Of a stretch of DNA of 64,000 nt, positions 17,615 through 25,761 are shown in pieces (the stretch's first letter is position 1; the number at the start of each line of letters is the position of its first letter). The stretch comes from Chryseobacterium gleum (GTDB lineage Bacteria > Bacteroidota > Bacteroidia > Flavobacteriales_D > Sanyastnellaceae), in contig CAMCHP010000003.1 of the NCBI GenBank assembly GCA_945874695.1, positions 1-64,000 of the forward strand, given 5' to 3'. The notes beneath the pieces were generated by a model. The model was not told the origin of the DNA, did not search any database, and worked only from the letters and a program-made list of their open reading frames with translations. The position numbers were made by a program, and so were the translations under genes.

Positions 17615-18220
17615 TCACCAGTCAATGAAGTTTTTCATTAGAGCCAAACCGAACACATGGCTTTTCTCGGGGTGGAACTGCACCCCAGCGATATTGTTTT
17701 TTGCAATTCCAGCAGCAAAGGGATTGCCGTGGTGCGCAAGGCAGAGTATGTCTTCAGGTTGCTTACACCGCATGAAATAGCTGTGCACAAAGTAGTACCG
17801 TTGATTGACCGCTGTATTTTTGAATAAGGCATGGTTTTGCCGCACTTCGATTCCATTCCAGCCCATGTGCGGAACTTTGAGTTGTGCTGGAAGTGCGGTG
17901 AACTTTACCGTTTCTGCGGATATAAGCCCCAAACCGGCACAATTATTCTCTTCACTGTGTTCGGTGAGTAGTTGTGCACCGAGGCAAATGCCAAGCAATT
18001 TCACACCAGCCGCTGTTCGCGCCTTGATGAGGCTGTCAAGTTGGGCATTACGCAGGTTCTCCATGCCTTTTCCAAAAGCGCCTACCCCTGGTAAGATGAG
18101 TTTTTCTGCTTCGGAAAGTTGTTGATGATCTGCGGTGATGAGCGCATCGGCCCCAGCTTTTCGAAGCATGTTTTTCACCGATTCAGGGTTCCCTAAGCCA
18201 TAGTCAACGATTGCAATCAT
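17615..18220 (-). CDS. HisH-like glutaminase
   Basis: A 201-residue class I glutamine amidotransferase. IVDYGLGNPESVKNML starts the domain, LLGICLGAQLLTEHS near residue 80 has the nucleophilic Cys, and GVQFHPEKSH near residue 185 gives the His-Glu pair. It should hydrolyse glutamine and pass ammonia through the HisF-like barrel to the WbpG-like enzyme. Lies between that gene and a putative glycosyltransferase, with 4-base overlap upstream. Confidence 0.92.
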   Translation of the reverse strand: MIAIVDYGLGNPESVKNMLRKAGADALITADHQQLSEAEKLILPGVGAFGKGMENLRNAQLDSLIKARTAAGVKLLGICLGAQLLTEHSEENNCAGLGLISAETVKFTALPAQLKVPHMGWNGIEVRQNHALFKNTAVNQRYYFVHSYFMRCKQPEDILCLAHHGNPFAAGIAKNNIAGVQFHPEKSHVFGLALMKNFIDW

Positions 18221-19539
18221 GAAGCGTGAAAATAAGGATAGTCGCTGTGTCGATAGCGCGATAATCCGGGAATTGCAAAAAAGTCTGTCGCGTCAATAGA
18301 TGTGAGCTGCTCAATTTGTTGCTGAAGCTGGTGTCGATTGTTGAAGCAGATGTGCTCCAATGCACTTCCCGAAAGTGGAAAATCGGCCATGCCGTAGTTT
18401 CCAATGAGGGTTTTGTACCCACAGAAAAGCCGTTCGTAGAGTATGGTGCTAAAGGCAGCGACGCCAATGTCAGCGGCATCGAAACACTGGGTTGAGGGCG
18501 TTTTGAGTTCAGCGAAAGAGAACGCTTTTCCATCAAAAAAAGCGCTATAGTGGTCACGCATTTTCTGTAGGTTTTCATCGCGCTTTTCGCGTGGATGGGG
18601 GAAGATTACCAACCGCAGACGGTGGTCTACATCGAGAATAGCAGCTAAATCGCGCAACAATTTTTCTTCTGCTTCGGCGATGTTTAAGCCATCATCGCGG
18701 TGGCCTTCTTCCTTTCGCAACCATGATCCGTGAGAATAGAAGCCAATGGTAAACTTCGGTGCTACTGGGGCTAGCGGGATGTAGCGATCGATGTAGGTAA
18801 ATGACCATTCAGGAAGCCATTTCGTGCTGGTTCTGTAGTGTACGTGAGGTAAATGAGGCAATTCTTCTTCGTGGTAGCCGCTGCTGAGAATCAAATGGTC
18901 GCAGAACATCATTTGATTGTGAGTTTTCAAAGGGCCAGGCGAAGGGAGTTTGTGATAGTGCACGTTCAACGACTTCAGTAGCAGGTACGACCAGTTGCTG
19001 TCGATTAAATAGGGAGCGAAATCATACAGTTCAAGCACTTTTAAATCATTAACAAGCTGAATAAGCGCGGCTTGTTCGGCGACCAAGGTGATGTGTAAGG
19101 CACGATTGGCGCGGTTCTTCGAGCTGAGCAAACACCGAAAGGCCTGTATAAGCGCAAAACTGAGCCACAGCATTTGCGCATTAAGCTGCCCCTTGAATCG
19201 TCGTGTTAAAAATGTTTTCGCAATGAAATGCGCAGAGCGAGCACCACTTTGTCGATCAACATAGTCGCGCTCTAATTTCTCATAACTGAAGTCAGAGTCG
19301 AGAATCGCGATACCGCCATCTGCATTTATAGAATGGACATGTTCCCCACCCGTGCGCATGCTTCGAAAGGTGCGAACGAGTACCCGAAAGCCGATGGAGG
19401 GCTGCTGGTCAACATCTTGCCTTAGGCGGTAGGTTACATTGTGTTCAAGGCAATGCCATGCCATGGCAAGGTCACCTTTAGCGTCCTTGCTCCGAATTTT
19501 CTTATAGTCAAGAAGAACTTGTCGAAGTTCAGCCAACAT
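18217..19539 (-). CDS. Putative GT-B glycan transferase, family unassigned
   Basis: A 440-residue soluble protein that I do not firmly recognise. The second half has features of GT-B capsule-type transferases: IGFYSHGSWLRKEEGH near residue 250, LVIFPHPREKRDENL near residue 310, and CFDAADIGVAAFSTILYERLF near residue 360, a pattern like the HP and S/T motifs of polysialyl- and glycerophosphotransferases. The start MLAELRQVLLDYKK lies 11 bases inside the short neuB-like gene. A longer reading upstream overlaps that gene fully and is rejected. In context it may transfer a nonulosonic or related sugar, which is inference only. Confidence 0.6.
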   Translation of the reverse strand: MLAELRQVLLDYKKIRSKDAKGDLAMAWHCLEHNVTYRLRQDVDQQPSIGFRVLVRTFRSMRTGGEHVHSINADGGIAILDSDFSYEKLERDYVDRQSGARSAHFIAKTFLTRRFKGQLNAQMLWLSFALIQAFRCLLSSKNRANRALHITLVAEQAALIQLVNDLKVLELYDFAPYLIDSNWSYLLLKSLNVHYHKLPSPGPLKTHNQMMFCDHLILSSGYHEEELPHLPHVHYRTSTKWLPEWSFTYIDRYIPLAPVAPKFTIGFYSHGSWLRKEEGHRDDGLNIAEAEEKLLRDLAAILDVDHRLRLVIFPHPREKRDENLQKMRDHYSAFFDGKAFSFAELKTPSTQCFDAADIGVAAFSTILYERLFCGYKTLIGNYGMADFPLSGSALEHICFNNRHQLQQQIEQLTSIDATDFFAIPGLSRYRHSDYPYFHAS

Positions 19540-20239
19540 CCTTTCCTGTCGCGCGACGTAAAATTTCAAATTCAGTTGCCGTGTTCTTGATGTCGAGCAA
19601 ATCTTGCTGATCCATCGAGCACAAATGCGCCATTTCACCCGTGCGCTGAAACGATTTGCGCAAAGTGAAGTGCTTCTCGAGATAGCGTGCGCCATGCGCT
19701 GAAGCAAACATAGCTGCAGAATTACCTAAAGTATGGTCTGAAATCCCGTCGAACCTACTGTTTTGAAAATCAGGCATTTGAAACTCTTCCAAAAGTGTCG
19801 GGTACTTCACCACGCAATACAAATAGATCGCATGTTTGGCGATGGTAATTTTCTCAACATCTTCAGCTTCCATGTCGGCTGGTATTGACACAAAGGTCGT
19901 TTTTCCAACTTGCATAATGTCGCGAGTGAGCTCAGGAAACTGAACATGCATGCGTGCCGCAACTTTCATGTATTCTAGGTCGAGTTTTACGCACCAGTCG
20001 AGAAATTTTGCGTGAAAAGGTGTCGCGAATACGGGGATGCCATGATGTTTGCCGAAATCGCGCAAATGCTCGAGTGTTTCGTACGACATGGCGTGTGACG
20101 CTGGCTTGTTGAACTGCGTTGGATCATACAACTGCACTTTCACGGCTTCAGCACCGCCAAGTTTCGATTGTAAAATCATTTGTTCTGCTGTAGCAATGTC
20201 GCCACTGAACTGAGGAGAAATTTCAGAAATGATAAACAT
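19529..20239 (-). CDS. Short NeuB-like synthase without SAF domain
   Basis: A 236-residue TIM barrel of the N-acetylneuraminate synthase family. ISEISPQFSGDIATAEQMI, GAEAVKVQLYDP, and the two metal-ligand blocks ISDHTLGNSA and YLEKHFTL are conserved, so the PEP-condensing site looks intact. Full-length NeuB proteins are about 340 residues with a C-terminal SAF (antifreeze-like) domain that completes the partner active site; here the protein stops right after the barrel and the next gene starts within it. A normal NeuB is encoded at 31426. The short form may be a distinct synthase or may depend on another protein for the missing lid. Confidence 0.8.
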   Translation of the reverse strand: MFIISEISPQFSGDIATAEQMILQSKLGGAEAVKVQLYDPTQFNKPASHAMSYETLEHLRDFGKHHGIPVFATPFHAKFLDWCVKLDLEYMKVAARMHVQFPELTRDIMQVGKTTFVSIPADMEAEDVEKITIAKHAIYLYCVVKYPTLLEEFQMPDFQNSRFDGISDHTLGNSAAMFASAHGARYLEKHFTLRKSFQRTGEMAHLCSMDQQDLLDIKNTATEFEILRRATGKDVG

Positions 20240-20248
20240 AGTAGGTGG

Positions 20249-22096
20249 TTATTGCTGATTCTTGGAAGCGGCTTGCTGCTCCAAGAATATTTTAACATTG
20301 ATGAAGTTAAATAAGAATTTTTTGTCGCTGTTCGGATAAGCACTCAGGCTGAGCATTTGCTCAATCTTCTCCCGCTTGAAGATCTCAAAAACGGGCGAGT
20401 TACTTAAAAAGTAATCGCGATGTTTTGGGTTGGAGAAATCAAAAATAGAGTTTATAGAAGCATTGAAGCCTCGTTTTTCGCGGGTCAATCGAACTTGGTC
20501 GTTCAACAAACCTTTCAGCGCTGAACGCAAAATGAACTTGTTGTAGCCCTCATTGATGAGGTGCTCGGTAGGTATGCTATATGCCCACTCAAACAATGAT
20601 TTATCGAGGAAAGGGCTGCGGTTTTCGATGCTGTACATCATGCTGTTCAAATCGTCTTCGTGCAAAATCACGCGCACAACCTCGTGAAACATTTCGTTCA
20701 TCATGCGGTTGCGCAGTAAGCTGTCGGTGTAGCGAGTTTCAGCAAATGTTAAGTCGATCGGGTGATGCAAAAAGCTATTATACACCTCGCTGTTGAGGTA
20801 AATATGTTCACGCTTGTCAGGTGAATTGAAATATAGATCGTGACGTCTGAAGTCAGGGTGGCGCACATAGGTCAACACATGTTCTTGCCAATCGCTGAGC
20901 AGTTGGTTGAATTTTGCATGATTCCTCATTTCGTAGAGGTGCAAATTGAAGTGGTCGTAGTACCCTGTAAAAATCTCGTCGGCACCAGTTCCTGATACTG
21001 ATATCTTGAATCCGCCCTTAGCGATCGACTCAGTGAGCAAGGCGTGTACGAAATATGAAATGGTCGCGATAGGCGCGTCGTGGTAGGCTATGATGTCTTC
21101 AAGCCGGGTGATGTTCCCATCACCTGGTTCAAGCAGTATTTTGGTGCTCGCGCATCCAGTATCGTCAATGGTCGCTTGAATGTTGGTGAGTTCATTGTAT
21201 CGCTCATCTGTGTCGATGATCGAAAAAGTTTGTGCCTGAACGTTGAACACTTTTGAGGCAATTGAAACCAATCCGGCTGAATCAACACCTCCGCTGAGGC
21301 AAAATGCCAAGGGAACATCGGAGCGCATGCGCAGACGCACACTTTCAATAAGACGTTCGCGTGTGCCTTCGATAGCTTCGCCTATGCTCATCGGCTGCAC
21401 CACGCTTGTTGGCACCCAAAAACGCTCAGCATTCAACGTTGCTGGCGCATTGGCTGAAATTATGGCCGACGAAGCAATCGGAAATTCAGAAACACCGTGG
21501 TGATAAGTCTCACTAGTTTTATAAAGCGACTTGTGCCCAGTGACAACATAGCGCACCAAATGGCCGCGATTGACTTCGAAACTGCGGTTGGCTAGCTGCT
21601 GCAAGATTTTTATCTCTGACGCGAAGTAAGTGCCTCCATCGCCTTGAAAAATGTACAAGGGTTTTTCACCAAACCGATCACGCGACACAAAAAGCTGCCT
21701 ATTGCGGCCATCCCAAAGTGCAAATGCCCACATGCCTTCGAAATGCGTTGTACAATCTTTACCCCAAGCGCGGTAAGCTTCGAGCAATACTTCGGTATCT
21801 GAATTGGTTGAAAAAGTGTGCCCGAGTGCCCCGAGCTGATCGCGCAGCTCGAGGTAGTTGTAGATTTCACCGTTAAACACTAACGTAAGACCCTCTTTTT
21901 CAAAGGGTTGATTCGAACGCACGTCGAGATCAATGATGCTTAAACGGCTGTGCAACAAACAAACGAAGGTATTGCCTGCGCTAAGTATTTGCGATGCATG
22001 ATGGTCAGGCCCTCGGCGATCCATGCGCGCGAGGCTGCGCTGAATTAGCGACTGATCAACAGCTTGTGTTCCAATGTAACCAGCGATTCCACACAT
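20249..22096 (-). CDS. Asparagine synthase-like glutamine amidotransferase
   Basis: A 615-residue AsnB-family enzyme. MCGIAGYIG gives the N-terminal Cys nucleophile of the glutaminase domain; LAFCLSGGVDSAGLVSIAS near residue 265 is the ATP-binding PP-loop of the synthetase domain; GTGADEIFTGYY and SPFLDKSLFEWAYSIP follow in order. Inside glycan loci such proteins (for example WbpS in Pseudomonas aeruginosa O6) amidate the carboxyl of uronic acids, and that is the likely role here. It sits 2 bases from the cytidylyltransferase gene and 9 bases from the short neuB-like gene, so it may act on the same sugar. Confidence 0.88.
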   Translation of the reverse strand: MCGIAGYIGTQAVDQSLIQRSLARMDRRGPDHHASQILSAGNTFVCLLHSRLSIIDLDVRSNQPFEKEGLTLVFNGEIYNYLELRDQLGALGHTFSTNSDTEVLLEAYRAWGKDCTTHFEGMWAFALWDGRNRQLFVSRDRFGEKPLYIFQGDGGTYFASEIKILQQLANRSFEVNRGHLVRYVVTGHKSLYKTSETYHHGVSEFPIASSAIISANAPATLNAERFWVPTSVVQPMSIGEAIEGTRERLIESVRLRMRSDVPLAFCLSGGVDSAGLVSIASKVFNVQAQTFSIIDTDERYNELTNIQATIDDTGCASTKILLEPGDGNITRLEDIIAYHDAPIATISYFVHALLTESIAKGGFKISVSGTGADEIFTGYYDHFNLHLYEMRNHAKFNQLLSDWQEHVLTYVRHPDFRRHDLYFNSPDKREHIYLNSEVYNSFLHHPIDLTFAETRYTDSLLRNRMMNEMFHEVVRVILHEDDLNSMMYSIENRSPFLDKSLFEWAYSIPTEHLINEGYNKFILRSALKGLLNDQVRLTREKRGFNASINSIFDFSNPKHRDYFLSNSPVFEIFKREKIEQMLSLSAYPNSDKKFLFNFINVKIFLEQQAASKNQQ

Positions 22097-22098
22097 AG

Positions 22099-22683
22099 TT
22101 ATTCGGGTTGGTGTCGCGCCTTGAATTCGGGGTCAGCTTCAAGCGCATGCACATCTTCGAGGGTGTGAATGTCGCGAATATTTGCCACAACAAATCCGCA
22201 ATGCGCACTTAAAAATGTATTTCCGAGAGCATGTAAGCGCACCATCCTAAAGGCCGCGTTTTGCACCCCGGAGTCGTCAGCACTCATCACTTCCCAGAGC
22301 GAGTGGCGATTCAGGAGCTCATATCCGCGCGTTAGCGCGAAAATATCCAACTCTGGCGAGTTTGCTTGTGCTACAATTATGGTATCAATGGGGTTTTCGG
22401 CCTGAACGGCCGGATCAGTGACGGCCTGACGGATGGCCTCTATTTTCGGCGTTTGGTCGTCGGCAAGGTGCTCGGGTCGTTTTATAGGGATGGCACCAAA
22501 GTATGCTGCTACCTGTAAAATGGCATCGTCGTCGCTGCTCACAAAGATGGCATCAACGAAATCGCACGCTTTGAGTGCCTCAATGGTGTAAGCGATCATG
22601 GGCTTGCCAAAAACAGGATAGATGTTTTTGTGCTGCAGCCTTTTTGAGCCTCCGCGAGCGGGTATAATGGCGATGGTTTTCAT
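22099..22683 (-). CDS. Acylneuraminate cytidylyltransferase-like (NeuA/PseF)
   Basis: A 194-residue nucleotidyltransferase. IAIIPARGGSKRLQHKNIYPVFGKPMI broken at the family motif gives the CTP-binding loop; FVSSDDDAIL and the C-terminal DPEFKARHQPE region are also family-like. It should activate a nonulosonic acid with CMP. It is shorter than the usual 225-230 residues. The PAVQAEN segment near residues 90-96 is encoded by a palindromic element (22394-22416) and recurs in the unrelated SDR at 32553. Overlaps the GT-B gene by 4 bases. Confidence 0.85.
   Translation of the reverse strand: MKTIAIIPARGGSKRLQHKNIYPVFGKPMIAYTIEALKACDFVDAIFVSSDDDAILQVAAYFGAIPIKRPEHLADDQTPKIEAIRQAVTDPAVQAENPIDTIIVAQANSPELDIFALTRGYELLNRHSLWEVMSADDSGVQNAAFRMVRLHALGNTFLSAHCGFVVANIRDIHTLEDVHALEADPEFKARHQPE
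22394..22416 (+). repeat. Dispersed palindromic element, copy 5 (in neuA-like gene)
   Basis: On the plus strand: TTTTC, arm GGCC, loop TGAAC, arm GGCC, GGATC (last base differs from the usual GGATG). Antisense to the host, which reads it as DPAVQAEN. Confidence 0.88.
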
Positions 22684-23774
22684 GAGAGGCGGTCGAGGAT
22701 GTCGCGTGCAATAACTTCGGCGCCATTCACCGGCATGTCGTGCGAAGTCATGTTTTGCGCAATATATTTGTACTCGTGGTCGATGAAATGTGGCAGGTAC
22801 CGTCCTAAATCATTTTTAAAGGTTTCGAGACTGATGAAACTGCCGAGTCCGGCTTTTTTCAAATTCACGATGTTTTCGTTCATCTCTGGATTCATGGCCT
22901 CGCCGATCAAGAGCATCGGCGTGCGCAGTCCGATGCACTCGCTAATGGTGTTAAATCCAGCCCGTCCAATTACCAAGTCCATCTGATTAATGTAATCAAC
23001 CATAAGTTCTTGAGCATCGATGTACTTCACGTTGCTGCAGTCGCAGGTTAAATTTGAAGACACATAAAACTCGATGTCGTTCAACGAAGCCACCGAGCTC
23101 AAGGCGTTGAGAATGGTGTTGCGTAGAACGCCTGCACCGCTGTCGGTTATAAGTACTTTAAATTTTTGAGTAGGTTCGAGCGCTTTCTTGCTGTTGCTTT
23201 TGCCAACAATAAGTGGTACCTCCTGTGCATTGGCATTGTAGTAGCGCAGAATTTCTTCTGGCGTGAATGGAGGAAAGTAAAGTCTGGTTGCTTTTTTAGC
23301 GGCCTCAAAGAAGTATGTCATCACCTGAGTTTGAACAGGCGGCGGGTAGAGTTTTGCAAAGAACCAATCCCAAGTAAAATGAGCCACACCAAACGCTGGA
23401 AGCGCGTGTTGGTTGGCAAGATCGAAGGCTTCGTAAACAAAATCAGAGATAACAAAATCGTGCGCAAACGATTGATTTTCAACGTCGAGCCATCTCGCTG
23501 CGGTGTCTTGGTAATTGGCGAATTCAGCTTGAATGGCGTCAATATCGGGTGACCCATTCTCTTGTTTGTGCCATGTGATATTGTTGTACCGATCAAGGGT
23601 TTTTACCCCCGGTATGATCCGCTGAACTGCCGCAATGTGACGGTGTGTTTGGATTGTGAAATCAAGCGACGGATCTAGAGCAGCAAGGGCTTCCATAATT
23701 GCGCGTTGCCTCACAATGTGACCATAGCCTTCGTCTGATAAATACACTTTGCCGCTGCGTGTTCCCATGTCCAA
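22680..23774 (-). CDS. MurG-like GT-B protein (GT28-like or PseG-like)
   Basis: A 364-residue protein with an N-terminal GYGHIVRQRAIMEAL loop and a C-terminal GRAGFNTISECIGLRTPMLLIG block, the donor-binding signature of MurG/GT28-type GT-B proteins. The middle segment FGVAHFTWDWFFAKLY is seen in GT28-like proteins of unknown acceptor. PseG, which hydrolyses the UDP-sugar in the pseudaminic pathway, has the same fold, so a hydrolase in the nonulosonic route is a possible alternative to a transferase. The neighbouring cytidylyltransferase supports either. A second ATG two codons in is equally possible as start. Confidence 0.75.
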   Translation of the reverse strand: MDMGTRSGKVYLSDEGYGHIVRQRAIMEALAALDPSLDFTIQTHRHIAAVQRIIPGVKTLDRYNNITWHKQENGSPDIDAIQAEFANYQDTAARWLDVENQSFAHDFVISDFVYEAFDLANQHALPAFGVAHFTWDWFFAKLYPPPVQTQVMTYFFEAAKKATRLYFPPFTPEEILRYYNANAQEVPLIVGKSNSKKALEPTQKFKVLITDSGAGVLRNTILNALSSVASLNDIEFYVSSNLTCDCSNVKYIDAQELMVDYINQMDLVIGRAGFNTISECIGLRTPMLLIGEAMNPEMNENIVNLKKAGLGSFISLETFKNDLGRYLPHFIDHEYKYIAQNMTSHDMPVNGAEVIARDILDRLS

Positions 23775-23881
23775 TTGGTTCCATCCTCGAATTTTCTGCG
23801 GTAAAGGTCGTAATTTGACTTGGAGTGACGATATACAATCACCTCAGTTTTGCTCAACCGCAGTGGCGAATGCTCTGAGGT

Positions 23882-25582
23882 CTATTGTACCAAAGCCCTT
23901 GTGGTCAAGGTCGTTGATTCAGTCATGACCGAAATGAGGTACATTCCGGCCGTACAGGCCGCAGGTAATCCCAATTGCAAGAAACTAGCGTCTTCAATTT
24001 TATTCACTTGGCGGCGTAGCAATTCTCTTCCTGCCATGTTGTGAACAATAACCCATGCATCTCCATGCAGATTTGCGTTTCGAAGATCTAAGTTTGCAAT
24101 GCCATCTCTGATCGGGTTAGGAAATACTGCGAACTCAGGTTCAGGCTGCTCAAATATACTTTCGGATTCACTGGAACGGTAGTCATAATCAGGCAAAACG
24201 GCATTGGGATTTCCGATAAGAATAGGGCAGAAGTAGCCGTAATCGCCTTCTTGTGGGTCATTGCATGCGTCAACTGTGCCGAGCAGCGGTTTCGCGCCAA
24301 CTCGATAGCTCTGTCCGAAGGTAAGCCCAAGTGGAAGTAGGTAAAGCGAAGTGTTCACGCTATAGGCAACGATGGCAGGACCAACTGGCGTCATTGTGAC
24401 ATCACCCGTTTCGATCGGACTGATTTGCCACGCATAGCTATCAACTATTGGTAAGAAATCGCACTGCAGCGTTGCTCCGGGGAACTGTGTTGTGTTGCAG
24501 AATTGTGGGCGCACGTTGACGTAGGGAATCGGGTTTGTGATAATGAAATCTGCGGTACTCCACGGACCCCAAACACCACAATAAAAGGCGCGAATTTCAA
24601 CGGTGTAGATACGGTTGTATCGTAGGCAGGTAGTTTGATCAAAATAGAGGTAGCTTGAATTGGCGGCTGAGTTTTCAATAACCTCAGTCATTCCATTGTC
24701 GGTAGTCAATCGCCATTGGATACTCTGCCCCGCACCTACGAAACGCGCCTTGAGGTCGTCGTTTAGGTCGTAATTCTGGCCAGCGTAACCGGGTTCAAGC
24801 TCAGTTGTAGGCGCGGCTTCCATAATGATTTGCCGAACGGCACCATAGCCACACCAATACCCATCAACCTGAACCTGCACTAAAACATCGTACGACGTAC
24901 CGAAGCACAAACCACCAACTGCATTAAGATTTAGGACGCTATTGGTACCGTTCACTTGGAATGTGTATTCATCTAAGGTATTGATGTCAGTAAATTGCCA
25001 GCGAGTCGCTTGAATTTGCCCGTTGTTCGGCGCGTATTGGTCGCGGTTGACGGCTTCATTAACACGAAAACCGGGCAATCCAATGTCGGGCGATGGTACT
25101 GGGTGCCAACCATCGCGCACTTTAGAGGCAGGGTAAAACTGCCCGCAAACTGTGTAAGCACCGCCAGCGCCATTGGTTGAATGTATGCGCAAGTAATAGG
25201 TTTGCCCCGCCGTTAGCCCTGAAACCCGTAAAGTTTCTCCAGCCCCTGCGCCCGAAGCGTTGCTGCAAGAAATCGAGGCTAAATTGCCAGTATTAAGGAC
25301 TTCCAGAACGAGATCTGCACCCGCTGCTGTTGCCACAAACTTTGCAGCTTGTGTTTGGGCGGTGAAGACGTACCATGCGTCATCAGAATCTGTGCCTGAA
25401 CAGGTCGGTACCCCGCTTCCAGATGCTCCTAGATTACCTGCTAATGCGGTGCATCCAACACCTGTTCCTGTGTCTTCTAAATAGTTCGTTAAATCGAGAT
25501 TCAACGCGGTAGCTTCGTTTTCTTGCCCCAACGAAGGATAACAGAGTATGCCAAAAAGGAAAATGGTGAGTAGCGTTTTCAT
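23882..25582 (-). CDS. T9SS-secreted protein with PPC-like domain
   Basis: A 566-residue secreted protein. A signal peptide (MKTLLTIFLFGILCYPSLGQ) is followed by a PPC-type beta domain (about residues 30-150; DDAWYVFTAQTQAAKFVAT and GQTYYLRIHST are typical), then two or three repeated modules ending in LTFGQSYRVGAKP-type segments, and a T9SS type A sorting domain from FAVFPNPIRDG to RALVQ. No catalytic motif was seen. It interrupts the glycan locus between two biosynthetic genes and has a candidate promoter box (TAACTTCG at 25605-25612). It could be a surface target of the glycan, but nothing in the sequence proves that. Confidence 0.85.
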   Translation of the reverse strand: MKTLLTIFLFGILCYPSLGQENEATALNLDLTNYLEDTGTGVGCTALAGNLGASGSGVPTCSGTDSDDAWYVFTAQTQAAKFVATAAGADLVLEVLNTGNLASISCSNASGAGAGETLRVSGLTAGQTYYLRIHSTNGAGGAYTVCGQFYPASKVRDGWHPVPSPDIGLPGFRVNEAVNRDQYAPNNGQIQATRWQFTDINTLDEYTFQVNGTNSVLNLNAVGGLCFGTSYDVLVQVQVDGYWCGYGAVRQIIMEAAPTTELEPGYAGQNYDLNDDLKARFVGAGQSIQWRLTTDNGMTEVIENSAANSSYLYFDQTTCLRYNRIYTVEIRAFYCGVWGPWSTADFIITNPIPYVNVRPQFCNTTQFPGATLQCDFLPIVDSYAWQISPIETGDVTMTPVGPAIVAYSVNTSLYLLPLGLTFGQSYRVGAKPLLGTVDACNDPQEGDYGYFCPILIGNPNAVLPDYDYRSSESESIFEQPEPEFAVFPNPIRDGIANLDLRNANLHGDAWVIVHNMAGRELLRRQVNKIEDASFLQLGLPAACTAGMYLISVMTESTTLTTRALVQ

Positions 25583-25761
25583 AATGGTTGACGGTCAGAC
25601 GTCTCGAAGTTACATAATATTCGTGAATGTTTTCTAGCAGGTCGATAGATCACATGAAATCAGGTACAAAACCACAGGGTTTTCGCGATAAACCAAGATT
25701 TGTACAGCTTTGTAGAAGTGAAGCCAAGTGCCGAATAAGCAATTACGCCAAGATTACCGCG

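Noticed and set aside
16855-18220. hisF/hisH as histidine biosynthesis genes
   Set aside because: HisF Asp11 is missing, no other his gene is present, and they adjoin a WbpG-like gene.
25627-25761. N-terminal extension of the methyltransferase
   Set aside because: The 45 codons have no family similarity and the CxxC module starts right after the internal ATG.
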